This document shows positions 49,820-58,640 of a DNA stretch of 64,000 bases, one piece after another. Source of the DNA: an uncultured Corynebacterium sp. (GTDB lineage: Bacteria; Actinomycetota; Actinomycetes; Mycobacteriales; Mycobacteriaceae); NCBI RefSeq assembly GCF_902489365.1, contig NZ_CABTZR010000002.1, positions 13,607 to 77,606 of the forward strand, read 5' to 3'. The stretch's first letter is position 1; every line of letters begins with the position of its first letter. The position numbers and the translations under genes are program-made. A model generated the notes under the pieces. That model worked only from the letters and a program-made list of their open reading frames with translations. It searched no databases and had not been told where the DNA came from.

Positions 49820-50083
49820 ATGGCAAACATCAAGTCCAAGCAGAAGCGCATCCTGACCAACGAGAAGTCTCGTCAGCGCAACAAGTCCGTACGCTCCGCC
49901 GTGCGTACCGAGATCCGCAAGTTCCGTGAGGCCGTCGCCGCTGGCGACAAGGCTGCAGCCGAGAAGCAGCTGCGCGTTGCCTCCCGCGCACTGGACAAGT
50001 CCGTGTCTAAGGGCGTCTTCCACCGCAACACCGCGGCTAACAAGAAGTCCGGCATGGCCACCGCCTTCAACAAGATGGCCTAA
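49820..50083 (+). CDS. rpsT: 30S ribosomal protein S20
   Basis: This 87-residue basic protein is typical of S20, which binds 16S rRNA early in 30S assembly. It starts MANIKSKQKRILTNEKSRQR, and the second half KGVFHRNTAANKKSGMATAF is conserved. AAGAGG precedes the ATG. The next gene, a DNA methylase, begins directly after the TAA with no gap, so the ribosomal promoter probably also feeds the restriction-modification pair. Confidence 0.97.
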   Translation: MANIKSKQKRILTNEKSRQRNKSVRSAVRTEIRKFREAVAAGDKAAAEKQLRVASRALDKSVSKGVFHRNTAANKKSGMATAFNKMA

Positions 50084-50893
50084 ATGAAACCGCTCCTGAA
50101 GTGGGTGGGGGGAAAGCGCCAACTGCTGCCCGTTATCCACTCCAAGCTGCCCGAGAGTTTCGACACTTATGTCGAACCATTCTTGGGCGGTGGAGCGGTT
50201 CTTTTTTCTTTGGCGCCCGAACGCGCCCGGGTCAATGACCTGAACACCGAGCTCATCACCGTCTACGAGGTGGTCCGCGATAACGTGGACGAGCTCATCG
50301 CCCTGTTAAAGGGCTATCCGAATGATTCGGATTTCTTCTACGAGATGCGCGCCCGCGACCGTGAGCCGGGTTTTGCGCACGTGAGCCCCGTCGAACGGGC
50401 TGCCCGCACGATTTTCTTGAATAAGACCTGCTACAACGGGCTTTACCGGGTGAATAACGCCGGCCAGTTTAATGCCCCGTTTGGCCGCTATGCCAACCCG
50501 AAGATTTGCGATGAGCCCAATCTGCGCGCGGTCTCGGAGTACTTGTCCACCCACGACGTGACGTTTTATAACGGCGACTACGCTGCGGTGGAGGCCAACG
50601 AGGGGGATTTCGTTTACTTCGATCCGCCCTATGATCCGGTCAACCCCACGAGCAATTTCACCGGCTACCAGTCGGGTGGTTTTGGCCGCGCGGATCAGAT
50701 TCGGCTGAAGGAAACCTGCGACGATCTCAACGCCCGCGGGGTGAAGTTCCTGCTGTCGAATTCGGCGACGGACTTCATCAAGGAGTTGTACGCGGACTAC
50801 CGCATCGACATCGTGGGTGCCACGCGCGCGGTGAATTCCGTGGCCTCGAAGCGCGGCAAGGTCGATGAGGTGCTCGTGCGCAATTATGCTTAA
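50084..50893 (+). CDS. DNA adenine methyltransferase, Dam family
   Basis: This 269-residue class alpha N6-adenine methyltransferase methylates DNA to protect it from the partner nuclease. The AdoMet motif VEPFLGGGAVLF lies at about 31-42, the catalytic DPPYDP at about 182, and KWVGGKRQLLP at the N-terminus. FLNKTCYNGLYRVNNAGQFN is typical of the Dam/DpnM/M.EcoRV group. The recognition sequence may be GATC or another site, and cannot be read from the protein. It starts one base after rpsT and overlaps the endonuclease gene by eight bases. Confidence 0.93.
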   Translation: MKPLLKWVGGKRQLLPVIHSKLPESFDTYVEPFLGGGAVLFSLAPERARVNDLNTELITVYEVVRDNVDELIALLKGYPNDSDFFYEMRARDREPGFAHVSPVERAARTIFLNKTCYNGLYRVNNAGQFNAPFGRYANPKICDEPNLRAVSEYLSTHDVTFYNGDYAAVEANEGDFVYFDPPYDPVNPTSNFTGYQSGGFGRADQIRLKETCDDLNARGVKFLLSNSATDFIKELYADYRIDIVGATRAVNSVASKRGKVDEVLVRNYA

Positions 50894-52064
50894 CGACGCC
50901 GCCTGGGACCTCGTCTACCCCCACATCGCCGCCGACATCGCGGCCCAGGGCTTCGCGATACTGCCCGCCGCGAAGCTTAAGGAGCTATCGGGCCGCGAGC
51001 CGCGGTTGATGGCCAAGCATGACTTTTCGGCAGCGCGCCCCGAGGTGTTTCGACAGCACGGGTTATCCATGCTGCCGATGCGCCGCGATGCCTACCTGAT
51101 TGGCCGTTTTGACCTGTACCAGCCTTTCCCGGAGCAGGCCGGGCCGCTGAAGTCGATGCCGGTTCCCAGCCACATCCAGTCCATTGACTTCGAGAACCTG
51201 ACGTCGGAAGCCGCGGCGCTGACCGCGGCGAGCTTAAGCGGGATGCTCGATGATTTCCTGGGAGGGGAGCTGGTGCCCACGGTCAGCGGGCGCATGTCGA
51301 CGCTCACTCTGCCCATGCGTATCGGCGGGCGCGATGTCGTGGTGGACCGCGCCCAGATGGAGATTGATGCCGGCTTCGAATCCGCCGAGCACCTCGTGCT
51401 CGTGGAGGCGAAGAACCACCTTTCCCCCGACTTCAATATCCGCCAGCTCTACTTCCCTTTCCGCCGCTTCTCGCTGGCTTTAGAGAAGGAAGTGGTGCCG
51501 GTCTACTTGGTCTATTCCAACGGTGTTTTCCACTTCTACCGCTACGCGTTTAGGCAGCCGGAGGACTTCCGCAGCATCGAGCTGGTGAGCGCGGCTCGCT
51601 ATGTTTTGGGCGAGTCAGGCGTAACTGACGCGACGGTGCGCGCGGTGCTGGCGCGCACGCAGGTCGAAGACACGCGCGTACCTTTCCCCCAGGCGGACTC
51701 CTTTGCAAGGGTCATCAGCTTGCTGGAGAACCCTGTGGATAAAGCGGATATGCCCGAGAAATTCGGCTTTACCCCGCGCCAGGCTGATTATTACAGCAAC
51801 GCCGCCCGCTACCTAGGTCTGGCCAAGCTCAGCGGCACGCGCGATGAACGCAATCTCACCCTCATCGAGGCCCTGGCTTCCCGCCCGGTGTTCCGGGACA
51901 TGGTGCAGCACGTCGTGGATACCCACCGAGCGGTGAATAAAGAAGAAGCACTGGTCTTCATGCGCGCGGCCAATCTGGGGCTCAACGATACGACCCTGCG
52001 CCGCCGCTCCGGCACGGTCGCGGCGTGGTCGCAGTGGCTCAAAGAGCTGCTCGAGCAGGCCTAG
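50886..52064 (+). CDS. Type II restriction endonuclease (putative)
   Basis: This 392-residue protein partners the methylase. A PD-(D/E)XK-like core is visible: DVVVDRAQMEIDAGF followed by HLVLVEAKNHLSPDFNIRQL, with Glu-x-Lys in VEAKN. An N-terminal domain with HGLSMLPMRRDAYLIGRF resembles known type II enzymes that accompany Dam-like methylases. A helical C-terminal domain follows. The ATG at 50886 overlaps the methylase stop; an earlier codon at 50865 is less likely. The TAG stop overlaps the convergent rhtB stop. Confidence 0.8.
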   Translation: MLNDAAWDLVYPHIAADIAAQGFAILPAAKLKELSGREPRLMAKHDFSAARPEVFRQHGLSMLPMRRDAYLIGRFDLYQPFPEQAGPLKSMPVPSHIQSIDFENLTSEAAALTAASLSGMLDDFLGGELVPTVSGRMSTLTLPMRIGGRDVVVDRAQMEIDAGFESAEHLVLVEAKNHLSPDFNIRQLYFPFRRFSLALEKEVVPVYLVYSNGVFHFYRYAFRQPEDFRSIELVSAARYVLGESGVTDATVRAVLARTQVEDTRVPFPQADSFARVISLLENPVDKADMPEKFGFTPRQADYYSNAARYLGLAKLSGTRDERNLTLIEALASRPVFRDMVQHVVDTHRAVNKEEALVFMRAANLGLNDTTLRRRSGTVAAWSQWLKELLEQA

Positions 52065-52702
52065 GCGGCCTGGATGCCGGCCCACACCAGGGCGCAGCCA
52101 GCCACCACGAAGAAAACGCCGGAGGCGATGTCGATCCACGGGCCGGCGGCCAGCAGACGGCGGCGAATCGCGCGGGTAGAAATGACCGTCGAGAGGACAA
52201 CAAACAGCAGGTAGCTCGACAGCGATAGGCTGAGCACCAGCGCCACCGAAAGCCACACCGGTGGGTGGGGCGGCAGCAGCGGGGCGACCATAGCGGCGAG
52301 GAAGAGAACGATCTTCGGGTTGGACAGGTTGGTGGCCAAACCCGTGCGGAAGACCTTGCCCACCGAGCCCAAGCGAGCGGCCGCCTCCTCCTCATCGACG
52401 GGCGGCTGCTTGCGCAGCTCCAACCCAGAGCGAATGGAGAGCACGCCCATGAAGACCAGGAAACAGCCACCAATCACCTGAATCAGCGAGAGGACGCCAG
52501 GGAAGGCGGTGAGCAGGGCGGCCGCGCCGAACACGGTCAACGTGCACCACAACAGCACGCCCACCTGGATACCGGTTGCCGCCGCAATGGCGTGGCGGCG
52601 CGAGCGCGTAGCATAGCGCGTCACCAGGACGATGTCGGGGCCGGGCGCTGCCGCGCCGACGAGATTCATCAGTAGGATGGCCGCGAACGCGGACCAGCTC
52701 AT
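52061..52702 (-). CDS. LysE/RhtB-family amino acid exporter
   Basis: This 213-residue membrane protein has six predicted helices. The family start AAPGPDIVLVTRYATRSRRH is clear, and GIQVGVLLWCTLTVFG follows. Members export amino acids such as threonine or homoserine; the substrate here is unknown. In C. glutamicum the same type of gene stands right after rpsT. Here the restriction pair lies between them. The stop overlaps the endonuclease stop by four bases. Confidence 0.92.
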   Translation of the reverse strand: MSWSAFAAILLMNLVGAAAPGPDIVLVTRYATRSRRHAIAAATGIQVGVLLWCTLTVFGAAALLTAFPGVLSLIQVIGGCFLVFMGVLSIRSGLELRKQPPVDEEEAAARLGSVGKVFRTGLATNLSNPKIVLFLAAMVAPLLPPHPPVWLSVALVLSLSLSSYLLFVVLSTVISTRAIRRRLLAAGPWIDIASGVFFVVAGCALVWAGIQAA

Positions 52703-53067
52703 GACAGGCGCTCGAGTAGGTCCTCGCGGCCGAACATGCGGGCCGAGTCGAGGGCGTTGGGCTGGCCGGCGGAGGGGTCGGCGCCGGCGTCGAGAAGCGC
52801 GTCGATCACCGCGTCCTCCTTCTTAAAAATCGCCCCAGCCAACGGCGACTGGCCGCGATCGTTGAGGAGGTTGACGTCGGCCCCCGCCGCAGCGAGCTGG
52901 CGTACCAGCTCCGCATGGCCGTGATAGGCGGCAAGCATGACAAAGGACTGCCCGTCCTGGTTCACCATGTCCACGTTGACGCCCTGCTTGATGTACTCGA
53001 GCAGTGTGGCATCGCCATTACGGGCAAAGTCGAAAAGCTTGGTGGCAAAGTTCTGGATGTCATCCAT
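52699..53067 (-). CDS. Ankyrin-repeat protein
   Basis: This 122-residue cytoplasmic protein consists of about three ankyrin repeats, for example QSFVMLAAYHGHAELVRQLA and QSPLAGAIFKKEDAVIDALL with the AGADVN / AGADPS loops. Ankyrin repeats mediate protein contacts. The stop overlaps the exporter start by four bases. It is found in the same place in C. glutamicum. No partner is known. Confidence 0.9.
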   Translation of the reverse strand: MDDIQNFATKLFDFARNGDATLLEYIKQGVNVDMVNQDGQSFVMLAAYHGHAELVRQLAAAGADVNLLNDRGQSPLAGAIFKKEDAVIDALLDAGADPSAGQPNALDSARMFGREDLLERLS

Positions 53068-53078
53068 GGAGGGTTAGT

Positions 53079-54026
53079 CTAGCGCGCCAGCTCCGCCACC
53101 CGTTTAACGGCCGCCTCGATGGCGAAGTCCTCGTCCCCGCCCTGGCCCTTGACCGCGGCGTCCAGTTCCGACATGAGGATGACGGCCTTGGTGATATTCT
53201 CCCCCGACCAGCGCCGCGCCACCGGTTGGGTGAGTTTAATCGCATAGGGCGCCATGCCGGTCTGGGAGGCCAGCGAATACTGATCCCCGCGCGCAGTGTA
53301 CAGGCGCGCGATATTGCCCACCTTGTTGGCCAGCGCCGAGGCGATCGCCACGGGGCTAGCCCCCAACTGCAGCGCGCGGCGGCACGTGGAGACCGCGGCC
53401 TCCCCGCGGCCTGCCACAGCAGCATCCGCGATATCCCAGTTGGCCACCTCGGCCACACCCACGTAGTACGCGTGCACCGCCTCGCGGGTCACCTTGCCCC
53501 CAGTGTCGAAGACGAGCTGCGAGATGGCGGAGGCGAGCTCGCGGAGGTCGGAGCCGACGCCGTCGAGAAGCGCCTGCACCACATCCGGGGTGGGCCGCAC
53601 TCCGTGCGAAGCGAACTCGCGGGTGGCCCACTGCGCGAGCTCGTTCGGGTAAAGCGAAAAGACCTCATGCACCTCGGCCGTCTTGCGCAGCGCCGCGATG
53701 AGCTCCGGCGGCTTCTTCTTTTTCTTCAGTGTCTTCGCCGTCACCGAGTACATCAGGATAAGCGTGATGCCGGGCATGGGGTTAGCGCAGGCGTCGAGGA
53801 GGATCTTCGTGACCTCCTTGCCGGCCCTCTCCACGTCGCTGATGACGATGACGCGGTCCTCCCCGAACAGGGAGGGGCTGGTCGCTTCCAGGATCTCGCC
53901 CTCGCTGACCTCGGAGGCCTTGAGCTTGGTTACCTCGCCGTGTTGGATACTCAGGCGGGCGCGCTCGGCTAGGAATTCATCATCGCCGAGGATGAGGTGC
54001 ACGGGGGCTGAAGACATGCCTGTCAT
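53079..54026 (-). CDS. holA: DNA polymerase III delta subunit
   Basis: HolA is part of the clamp loader and opens the beta clamp. This 315-residue protein has the N-terminal VHLILGDDEFLAERAR, the segment FGEDRVIVISDVERAGKE and a C-terminal helical domain. The ATG at 54026 overlaps the comEC stop (ATGA); an ATG at 54017 is equally possible. Sequence open upstream to 54128 lies within comEC and is not used. Confidence 0.92.
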   Translation of the reverse strand: MTGMSSAPVHLILGDDEFLAERARLSIQHGEVTKLKASEVSEGEILEATSPSLFGEDRVIVISDVERAGKEVTKILLDACANPMPGITLILMYSVTAKTLKKKKKPPELIAALRKTAEVHEVFSLYPNELAQWATREFASHGVRPTPDVVQALLDGVGSDLRELASAISQLVFDTGGKVTREAVHAYYVGVAEVANWDIADAAVAGRGEAAVSTCRRALQLGASPVAIASALANKVGNIARLYTARGDQYSLASQTGMAPYAIKLTQPVARRWSGENITKAVILMSELDAAVKGQGGDEDFAIEAAVKRVAELAR

Positions 54027-55273
54027 CTTAGCAACGCCGCGATGATCCACCCGCCGAGCAACAGCACCGCGATGGGGCCCGCTACCACGGTGGTCACGGG
54101 CATCGAGGAGGCGACAAAGTGAACCCAATCCGCCAAGGGCTCAATGAGGATCACGAGAGGCCTGCCCAGCCCCACCTGCGCCAGGGCGGCGGCGATAAGC
54201 CCCACGACGGTGATCATCGGCACGACTGGGGCCACCAGCACGTTGGCGATGACAGAGACCACCGAGACCCGCCCAGACATGAGCGCGATGAGTGGCATGG
54301 TCACGATATCCGCGGCAATGGCCACGGCGAAGGCTCGCGCAACGATGCCAGTCCCCAGCACCCGCAGCAACAGGGGGCTGAGCGCCACGATGCCGGCGGT
54401 GGCCGCCACGGAGAGCGCGAAGCCGAAGCTGACGGCCAGGTCGCTGTCTGCCGCGAGGAGGAACAACACGCCGAGGGAGAGAGCATGGAGCGGTTCCATC
54501 TTCGAGGAGTGGAGCACCGCCACCAAGCCGGCCAGCCCAGCGACGGTGGCGCGCTGGACGGAGGGCTCCCACCCCACGAGACCCACGAATAACGCTAACG
54601 CGCTTGCCGACGCCCCCACCCGCGCCCGCGGCCCCGGCACCACCAACGCGGCCGCGGTACACACGATGGCAACGTTGGAGCCGGACACGGCACTCAAATG
54701 CGATAGCCCCGTATCGATATAGAGCTGCTTGTCCTCGGGGGTTTGCAGGCTGGTATCGCCCAGCACCATGCCGGGGATGAGGCCGTTATCGCACACGGCG
54801 CGGAAGTTCTCCGCCACTGCGGCTGTCCAGCTGTGGGCGTGCGCGGTGAGTTCACCGCTGAAGACGGTCTGCCCTACCCCTACCCGGTCGGACGGACCGG
54901 GGTGGCCGTGCACCGTGACGAGGGAGCCGCTGAAGGCCTCTGGCTTCTCCTTGAGGAAGACCGGCAGCTGCGCCGGGTAACCGGGCACGCGCAAGCGCAC
55001 CATCCATCCGGAGGTAGTCTGTAGAGGATCGGCGGCCAGCTTTCCCGTGACATCCGTACCGAAGTGAAAGTCCGCTGCGCGCACCGAGCGCACATGCGCA
55101 AGGATGGCGAAGATGGCCCCACTCGCCGCGCACAGTATCCCCTGGCCGCGCCATTGCCCGCGCAGCAGTGCGAACGCCACGAGCCCACCCAGCAGCCAGG
55201 GGTGGCCGAAGAGCACTGCGAGAGCGGCCAACCATGCGACCACCGCGGCGGGCACCAGCCGCAGTTCTCTCAC
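54023..55273 (-). CDS. comEC: ComEC/Rec2-type membrane protein, no lactamase domain
   Basis: This 416-residue channel-like protein takes part in DNA uptake in naturally competent bacteria. The competence-domain signature LSHLSAVSGSNVAIVCTAAA and many membrane helices are present. The C-terminal metallo-beta-lactamase-like domain of longer ComEC proteins is absent, and the N-terminal OB region is short. Whether this organism is competent is unknown. It overlaps comEA upstream by four bases and holA downstream. Confidence 0.92.
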   Translation of the reverse strand: MRELRLVPAAVVAWLAALAVLFGHPWLLGGLVAFALLRGQWRGQGILCAASGAIFAILAHVRSVRAADFHFGTDVTGKLAADPLQTTSGWMVRLRVPGYPAQLPVFLKEKPEAFSGSLVTVHGHPGPSDRVGVGQTVFSGELTAHAHSWTAAVAENFRAVCDNGLIPGMVLGDTSLQTPEDKQLYIDTGLSHLSAVSGSNVAIVCTAAALVVPGPRARVGASASALALFVGLVGWEPSVQRATVAGLAGLVAVLHSSKMEPLHALSLGVLFLLAADSDLAVSFGFALSVAATAGIVALSPLLLRVLGTGIVARAFAVAIAADIVTMPLIALMSGRVSVVSVIANVLVAPVVPMITVVGLIAAALAQVGLGRPLVILIEPLADWVHFVASSMPVTTVVAGPIAVLLLGGWIIAALLR

Positions 55274-55872
55274 GTCCGAACCTTGTCCTTGAGCTTCGCG
55301 AACTTCGCCGGCCCGATGCCGGAAACGTCCATGAGCTGCTCCACGGTGGTAAAGCTCCCGATTTCTTCGCGGTGTGCCACGATTGCCGCTGCCGTGGCCG
55401 GCCCCACCCCGGGAAGCTCAGTGAGTTCCTCCGCGGTGGCGGAGTTGAGGGAGATAGTGTCTTCGGCCGCGGCACCTGGGGCAGCGGAAGGAGCGCCGAC
55501 GGTGATCTGTTCGCCGTCGTTAAGCTTCTGCGCCAGGTTGAGGTTGTCGGTGGGAACGCGTGGGCGCGCGACCTCGAGGGCGTCGTTGATACGCGCGCCC
55601 GGCGCCAAGGTCACCAGGCCCGGCTCCTCTACGTCGCCCACGACGGAGACCACGATGTCGGCCGCTACCTCGCTGCTCGGCGCGGCAACCTCATAAGGGT
55701 TCTCCGCGCTGCGGCTCAGCCCCAGCCAGGCGAGGAGCGCAACGCCAGCTAAACCCGCTACGACAAGCGCCAGCCAGGGTGGCACGCGCACGCGCGGAAA
55801 GTCGACGTTGAGCAGTTCTTCTTCCCCGGTGGGGCGGGTGAGGTCACGGAGGCGATCAGCAATGGCGTTCAT
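55270..55872 (-). CDS. comEA: Competence protein ComEA
   Basis: ComEA binds double-stranded DNA at the cell surface. The 200-residue protein has one N-terminal membrane helix (WLALVVAGLAGVALLAWLGL), an SLBB domain (DIVVSVVGDVEEPGLVTLAP) and a C-terminal helix-hairpin-helix pair: NSATAEELTELPGVGPATAA and GSFTTVEQLMDVSGIGPAKF. It overlaps comEC by four bases. The organisation is standard. Confidence 0.94.
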   Translation of the reverse strand: MNAIADRLRDLTRPTGEEELLNVDFPRVRVPPWLALVVAGLAGVALLAWLGLSRSAENPYEVAAPSSEVAADIVVSVVGDVEEPGLVTLAPGARINDALEVARPRVPTDNLNLAQKLNDGEQITVGAPSAAPGAAAEDTISLNSATAEELTELPGVGPATAAAIVAHREEIGSFTTVEQLMDVSGIGPAKFAKLKDKVRT

Positions 55873-55976
55873 GCCCGCGACGCTACGCAGCGTCTCAGCA
55901 CGCGTCGAGAGCTTGAGCCGCAGCCTGTGGATAACTTGTTGCAGGCGTCAACAACGTCTTTAGCTCGGCTCCGCCG

Positions 55977-56765
55977 TCAGCTAAAGACCGCGGAGACGCC
56001 GATGGCTCCGGGGCCGACGTGGACCGCGAGGACGTCGGTAAGCGGCACCAGCATGAAGGAAGAGTCCGGCAACGCCAAGCGCAGCAGGTCCTCCAATCGG
56101 CGGGCCGAGACCTTGTCCTCGTTGTACTGGACCACGATGAACGCCGGCTTGCCCTCCGCGCGGGAAGCCACCAGATCCACGAGCTTGGTAAAGGCCTTGG
56201 TTTGCGTGCGGGTCTTGCCCACCATCTCCAGCTTGCCGCCCTCAATCGCCATGATCGGCTTGGTGGCCAGCAGCGCGGTCGACAGCATCGCCGTGGCCGC
56301 GGACATGCGCCCGGAACGGCGAAGCTCCTCCGTCGAGCTGAGATAGACCAATGTGTGCCCGCGCTCGAGGGTGTTGATGGCGGCGGCATAGCACTCATCG
56401 AGTGACGCGCCTTCCTGGGCAAGCTTGGCCGCGGCCATGGCAGCCGCCCCCATGACCATGCCCGCGGTACCGGAATCGATAACGCGCACGGTGTCAGGGA
56501 AAACCCCGGAGGCGGTCACCGCCGCCGACCACGTCGAAGACAGCTCCTTCGACAGGTGGATCGCTAGCACCCCGTCATCCCCGGAGCGCTCCATCTGACG
56601 GCCATACAGGGCCGCTAGCTCTAGGGCAGTCAGACCAGAGGTGGACAGCTCCGCGCCATCCTTGCCGTGGCTTTCCATGACGTGCAGGTCCACGACGCAG
56701 ATGTCGAGTTCCTCGACAATATCCGCCGGCAACCCCGCGGCGGAATCGGTGACGACGCGAATCAC
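55977..56765 (-). CDS. DegV-family fatty-acid-binding protein
   Basis: This 262-residue protein binds fatty acids in the family. VTDSAAGLPADIVEE with the TDSxA motif, STSGLTALELAALY, HLSKELSSTWSAA and VIDSGTAGMVMGAAAM are typical. GTG at 56765 overlaps the TAG stop of the preceding phosphatase gene (TAGTG). FakB-type function with a kinase is known in Firmicutes; here no kinase gene is adjacent. Confidence 0.92.
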   Translation of the reverse strand: MIRVVTDSAAGLPADIVEELDICVVDLHVMESHGKDGAELSTSGLTALELAALYGRQMERSGDDGVLAIHLSKELSSTWSAAVTASGVFPDTVRVIDSGTAGMVMGAAAMAAAKLAQEGASLDECYAAAINTLERGHTLVYLSSTEELRRSGRMSAATAMLSTALLATKPIMAIEGGKLEMVGKTRTQTKAFTKLVDLVASRAEGKPAFIVVQYNEDKVSARRLEDLLRLALPDSSFMLVPLTDVLAVHVGPGAIGVSAVFS

Positions 56766-57463
56766 TAGACGTCCGCCCCTGCACCACCAACGACAGCACC
56801 GCCCATATTCCAACCGTCAAAGTACCATTGGGCGCGGGCGACGTTCTCCGGGGTGAATTCCAGCGGGGAGAGCGGACGAGCGGCGTCGAACTCGGGCCGC
56901 GCGGTCAGCTGCGACCAATGGGTATTTTTCAGACCGGAAAGAATCCCGTACTGGTGGTGCTCAAGGCCCAAAAGGTGGCAGGTCAGCGCGGAAATGGCGC
57001 CGCCGTGCGCGACGACAAGCACCGCGCCTTCATCCCAGTCCGAGTGCTCCTGCATGAGCTCATCAATGACCGGGCGGGCGCGGTTGGCCACGTCAACGCG
57101 GCTTTCGCCCTGCGGTGGCGCCCAGGTGGGGTCGTGGCGCCACAGCGCACGCGCCCCGGGGTACTGCTCATCCACCTCGGCGGAGGTCATCCCCTGCCAC
57201 TCCCCCAGGTGGGTTTCACGCAGGCGCTTATCGACGGTTACCTCAAGCCCCAAGTGACGAGCGATGATCTCAGCGGTTTCGCGGGCACGGATGAGATCCG
57301 AAGCGACAATCGCGGTGATGTCTTTATCCTCGAGCAGATCAGCGGCAGCGCGCGCTTGGGAGTACCCTACGTCCGACAGCTCGGTGTCCAGGTGCCCCTG
57401 CATCCGTCCGGTGGCGTTGTACGTGGTTTGCCCGTGGCGGATGAGGAGGAGACGGCGGGTCAT
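56765..57463 (-). CDS. Histidine phosphatase (GpmB/GpgP type)
   Basis: This 232-residue enzyme belongs to the phosphoglycerate-mutase-like superfamily. The catalytic His is in LIRHGQTTYNATGRMQGHLD, the second His in VVAHGGAISAL and the Glu in RLRETHLGEWQGM. In mycobacteria the gene at this place encodes glucosyl-3-phosphoglycerate phosphatase (GpgP), so that function is possible. The start overlaps the rsfS stop by four bases. Confidence 0.88.
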   Translation of the reverse strand: MTRRLLLIRHGQTTYNATGRMQGHLDTELSDVGYSQARAAADLLEDKDITAIVASDLIRARETAEIIARHLGLEVTVDKRLRETHLGEWQGMTSAEVDEQYPGARALWRHDPTWAPPQGESRVDVANRARPVIDELMQEHSDWDEGAVLVVAHGGAISALTCHLLGLEHHQYGILSGLKNTHWSQLTARPEFDAARPLSPLEFTPENVARAQWYFDGWNMGGAVVGGAGADV

Positions 57464-57927
57464 AATTCGTCATCTTCCGGCTCTGGCTGGGCCAGGGGAA
57501 TCTCATCGATCGAGTCCACGTCGCGCGGGTTGACTTCATCAGACCACTCGCCGGGCCTTTCTGGGGTATCCAGACCGGGGATGTCGAGAAGCGGGCAGTC
57601 GTGGTAGAGGCGATCCAGGCCGTAGAACTCGCGCTGATCGTTGCGCTGGACGTGGACCACGATGGGGCCATAGTCGAGCAGAACCCAGCGGTTCTCGCGG
57701 TTGCCTTCACGGCGTTTGGGCTCAAAGCCCTGCTTGGTCAGCTCGTCCTCGACTTCCTCGACGATGGACGCCACCTGGCGCTCGGTATCGGCAGAGGCCA
57801 AGACGAAGACCTCGGTAATCGCCAGCACGTCGGAAACGTCAATAGCGGCAATGTTGGTGGCCAGCTTTTCATCCGCAGCCAAGGCGGCGGTTTCCGCCAT
57901 CTGGCGTGCTTCATCAGTAATCGACAT
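57460..57927 (-). CDS. rsfS: Ribosomal silencing factor RsfS
   Basis: RsfS binds protein L14 and blocks 50S-30S joining under nutrient stress. The 155 residues contain the conserved ALAADEKLATNIAAIDVSDV, LASADTERQVASIVEEVED, and WVLLDYGPIVVHVQRNDQRE. An acidic C-terminal tail of about 40 residues is typical of actinobacterial members. nadD lies upstream on the same strand only by orientation, and a 95-base gap separates them. Confidence 0.95.
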   Translation of the reverse strand: MSITDEARQMAETAALAADEKLATNIAAIDVSDVLAITEVFVLASADTERQVASIVEEVEDELTKQGFEPKRREGNRENRWVLLDYGPIVVHVQRNDQREFYGLDRLYHDCPLLDIPGLDTPERPGEWSDEVNPRDVDSIDEIPLAQPEPEDDEL

Positions 57928-58022
57928 GACAATCCCTACACAAGTACTTTTCTCTTAAGAACTCTAGTCTTACACGACATGGCGCATTTTCCTAGTCGGA
58001 TTCCCCCGCGAATGCGCGGAAA

Positions 58023-58640
58023 CTACAGCGGTTTTTCCGGGTGCGGGCTGTAGAGGTGATTCTTGGCAATGTATTGCACCACCCCATCCGGCACCAGGTA
58101 CCACACCGGCTGGCCCTGCTGGGCGCGGGCGCGGCAATCGGTGGAGGAAATGGCCATGGCGGGAATCTCGATTAGCTCGATGTCGTCTTGGGAGCCCTCC
58201 GGCAGCATGTCCTTGCGGAGCTCGTAGCCGGGGCGGGTCACGCCGACGAAGTGCGCCATCTCCAGCATCTCTTCCCAATTCCGCCAGCTCATGATGGAGG
58301 CCACAGAATCCGCACCGGTAATGAAGTAGAGCTCGGCATCGGGGAAAAGCTCGTGCAAGTCCCGCAGCGTATCGATGGTGTAGGTGGGGCCCTCGCGGTC
58401 AATGTCTACGCGGGAGACGGTAAAGCGCGGGTTTGATGCGGTGGCCACCATGGTCATCAGGTAGCGGTGCTCGGCGGCGGTGACCTGCTTATCGGCCTTT
58501 TGCCAGGGCTGGCCGGTGGGCACGAAGACCACCGTATCGAGGCGGAAACGGTGGGCTACCTCGCTAGCAGCGACGAGGTGGCCATTGTGGATCGGATCGA
58601 AGGTGCCGCCCATGATGCCGATGCGTTGTGGACTAGTCAT
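58023..58640 (-). CDS. nadD: Nicotinate-nucleotide adenylyltransferase
   Basis: NadD makes deamido-NAD from nicotinate mononucleotide and ATP. The 205-residue protein from the ATG at 58640 begins MTSPQRIGIMGGTFDPIHNG with the nucleotidyl-transferase GGTFDPIHxGH motif. YFITGADSVASIMSWRNWEE and the ISSTDCRAR signature near the C-terminus complete it. A longer frame up to 59024 is antisense-free but lies inside the cutinase gene and has no family similarity. It overlaps the cutinase gene by eight bases. Confidence 0.95.
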   Translation of the reverse strand: MTSPQRIGIMGGTFDPIHNGHLVAASEVAHRFRLDTVVFVPTGQPWQKADKQVTAAEHRYLMTMVATASNPRFTVSRVDIDREGPTYTIDTLRDLHELFPDAELYFITGADSVASIMSWRNWEEMLEMAHFVGVTRPGYELRKDMLPEGSQDDIELIEIPAMAISSTDCRARAQQGQPVWYLVPDGVVQYIAKNHLYSPHPEKPL

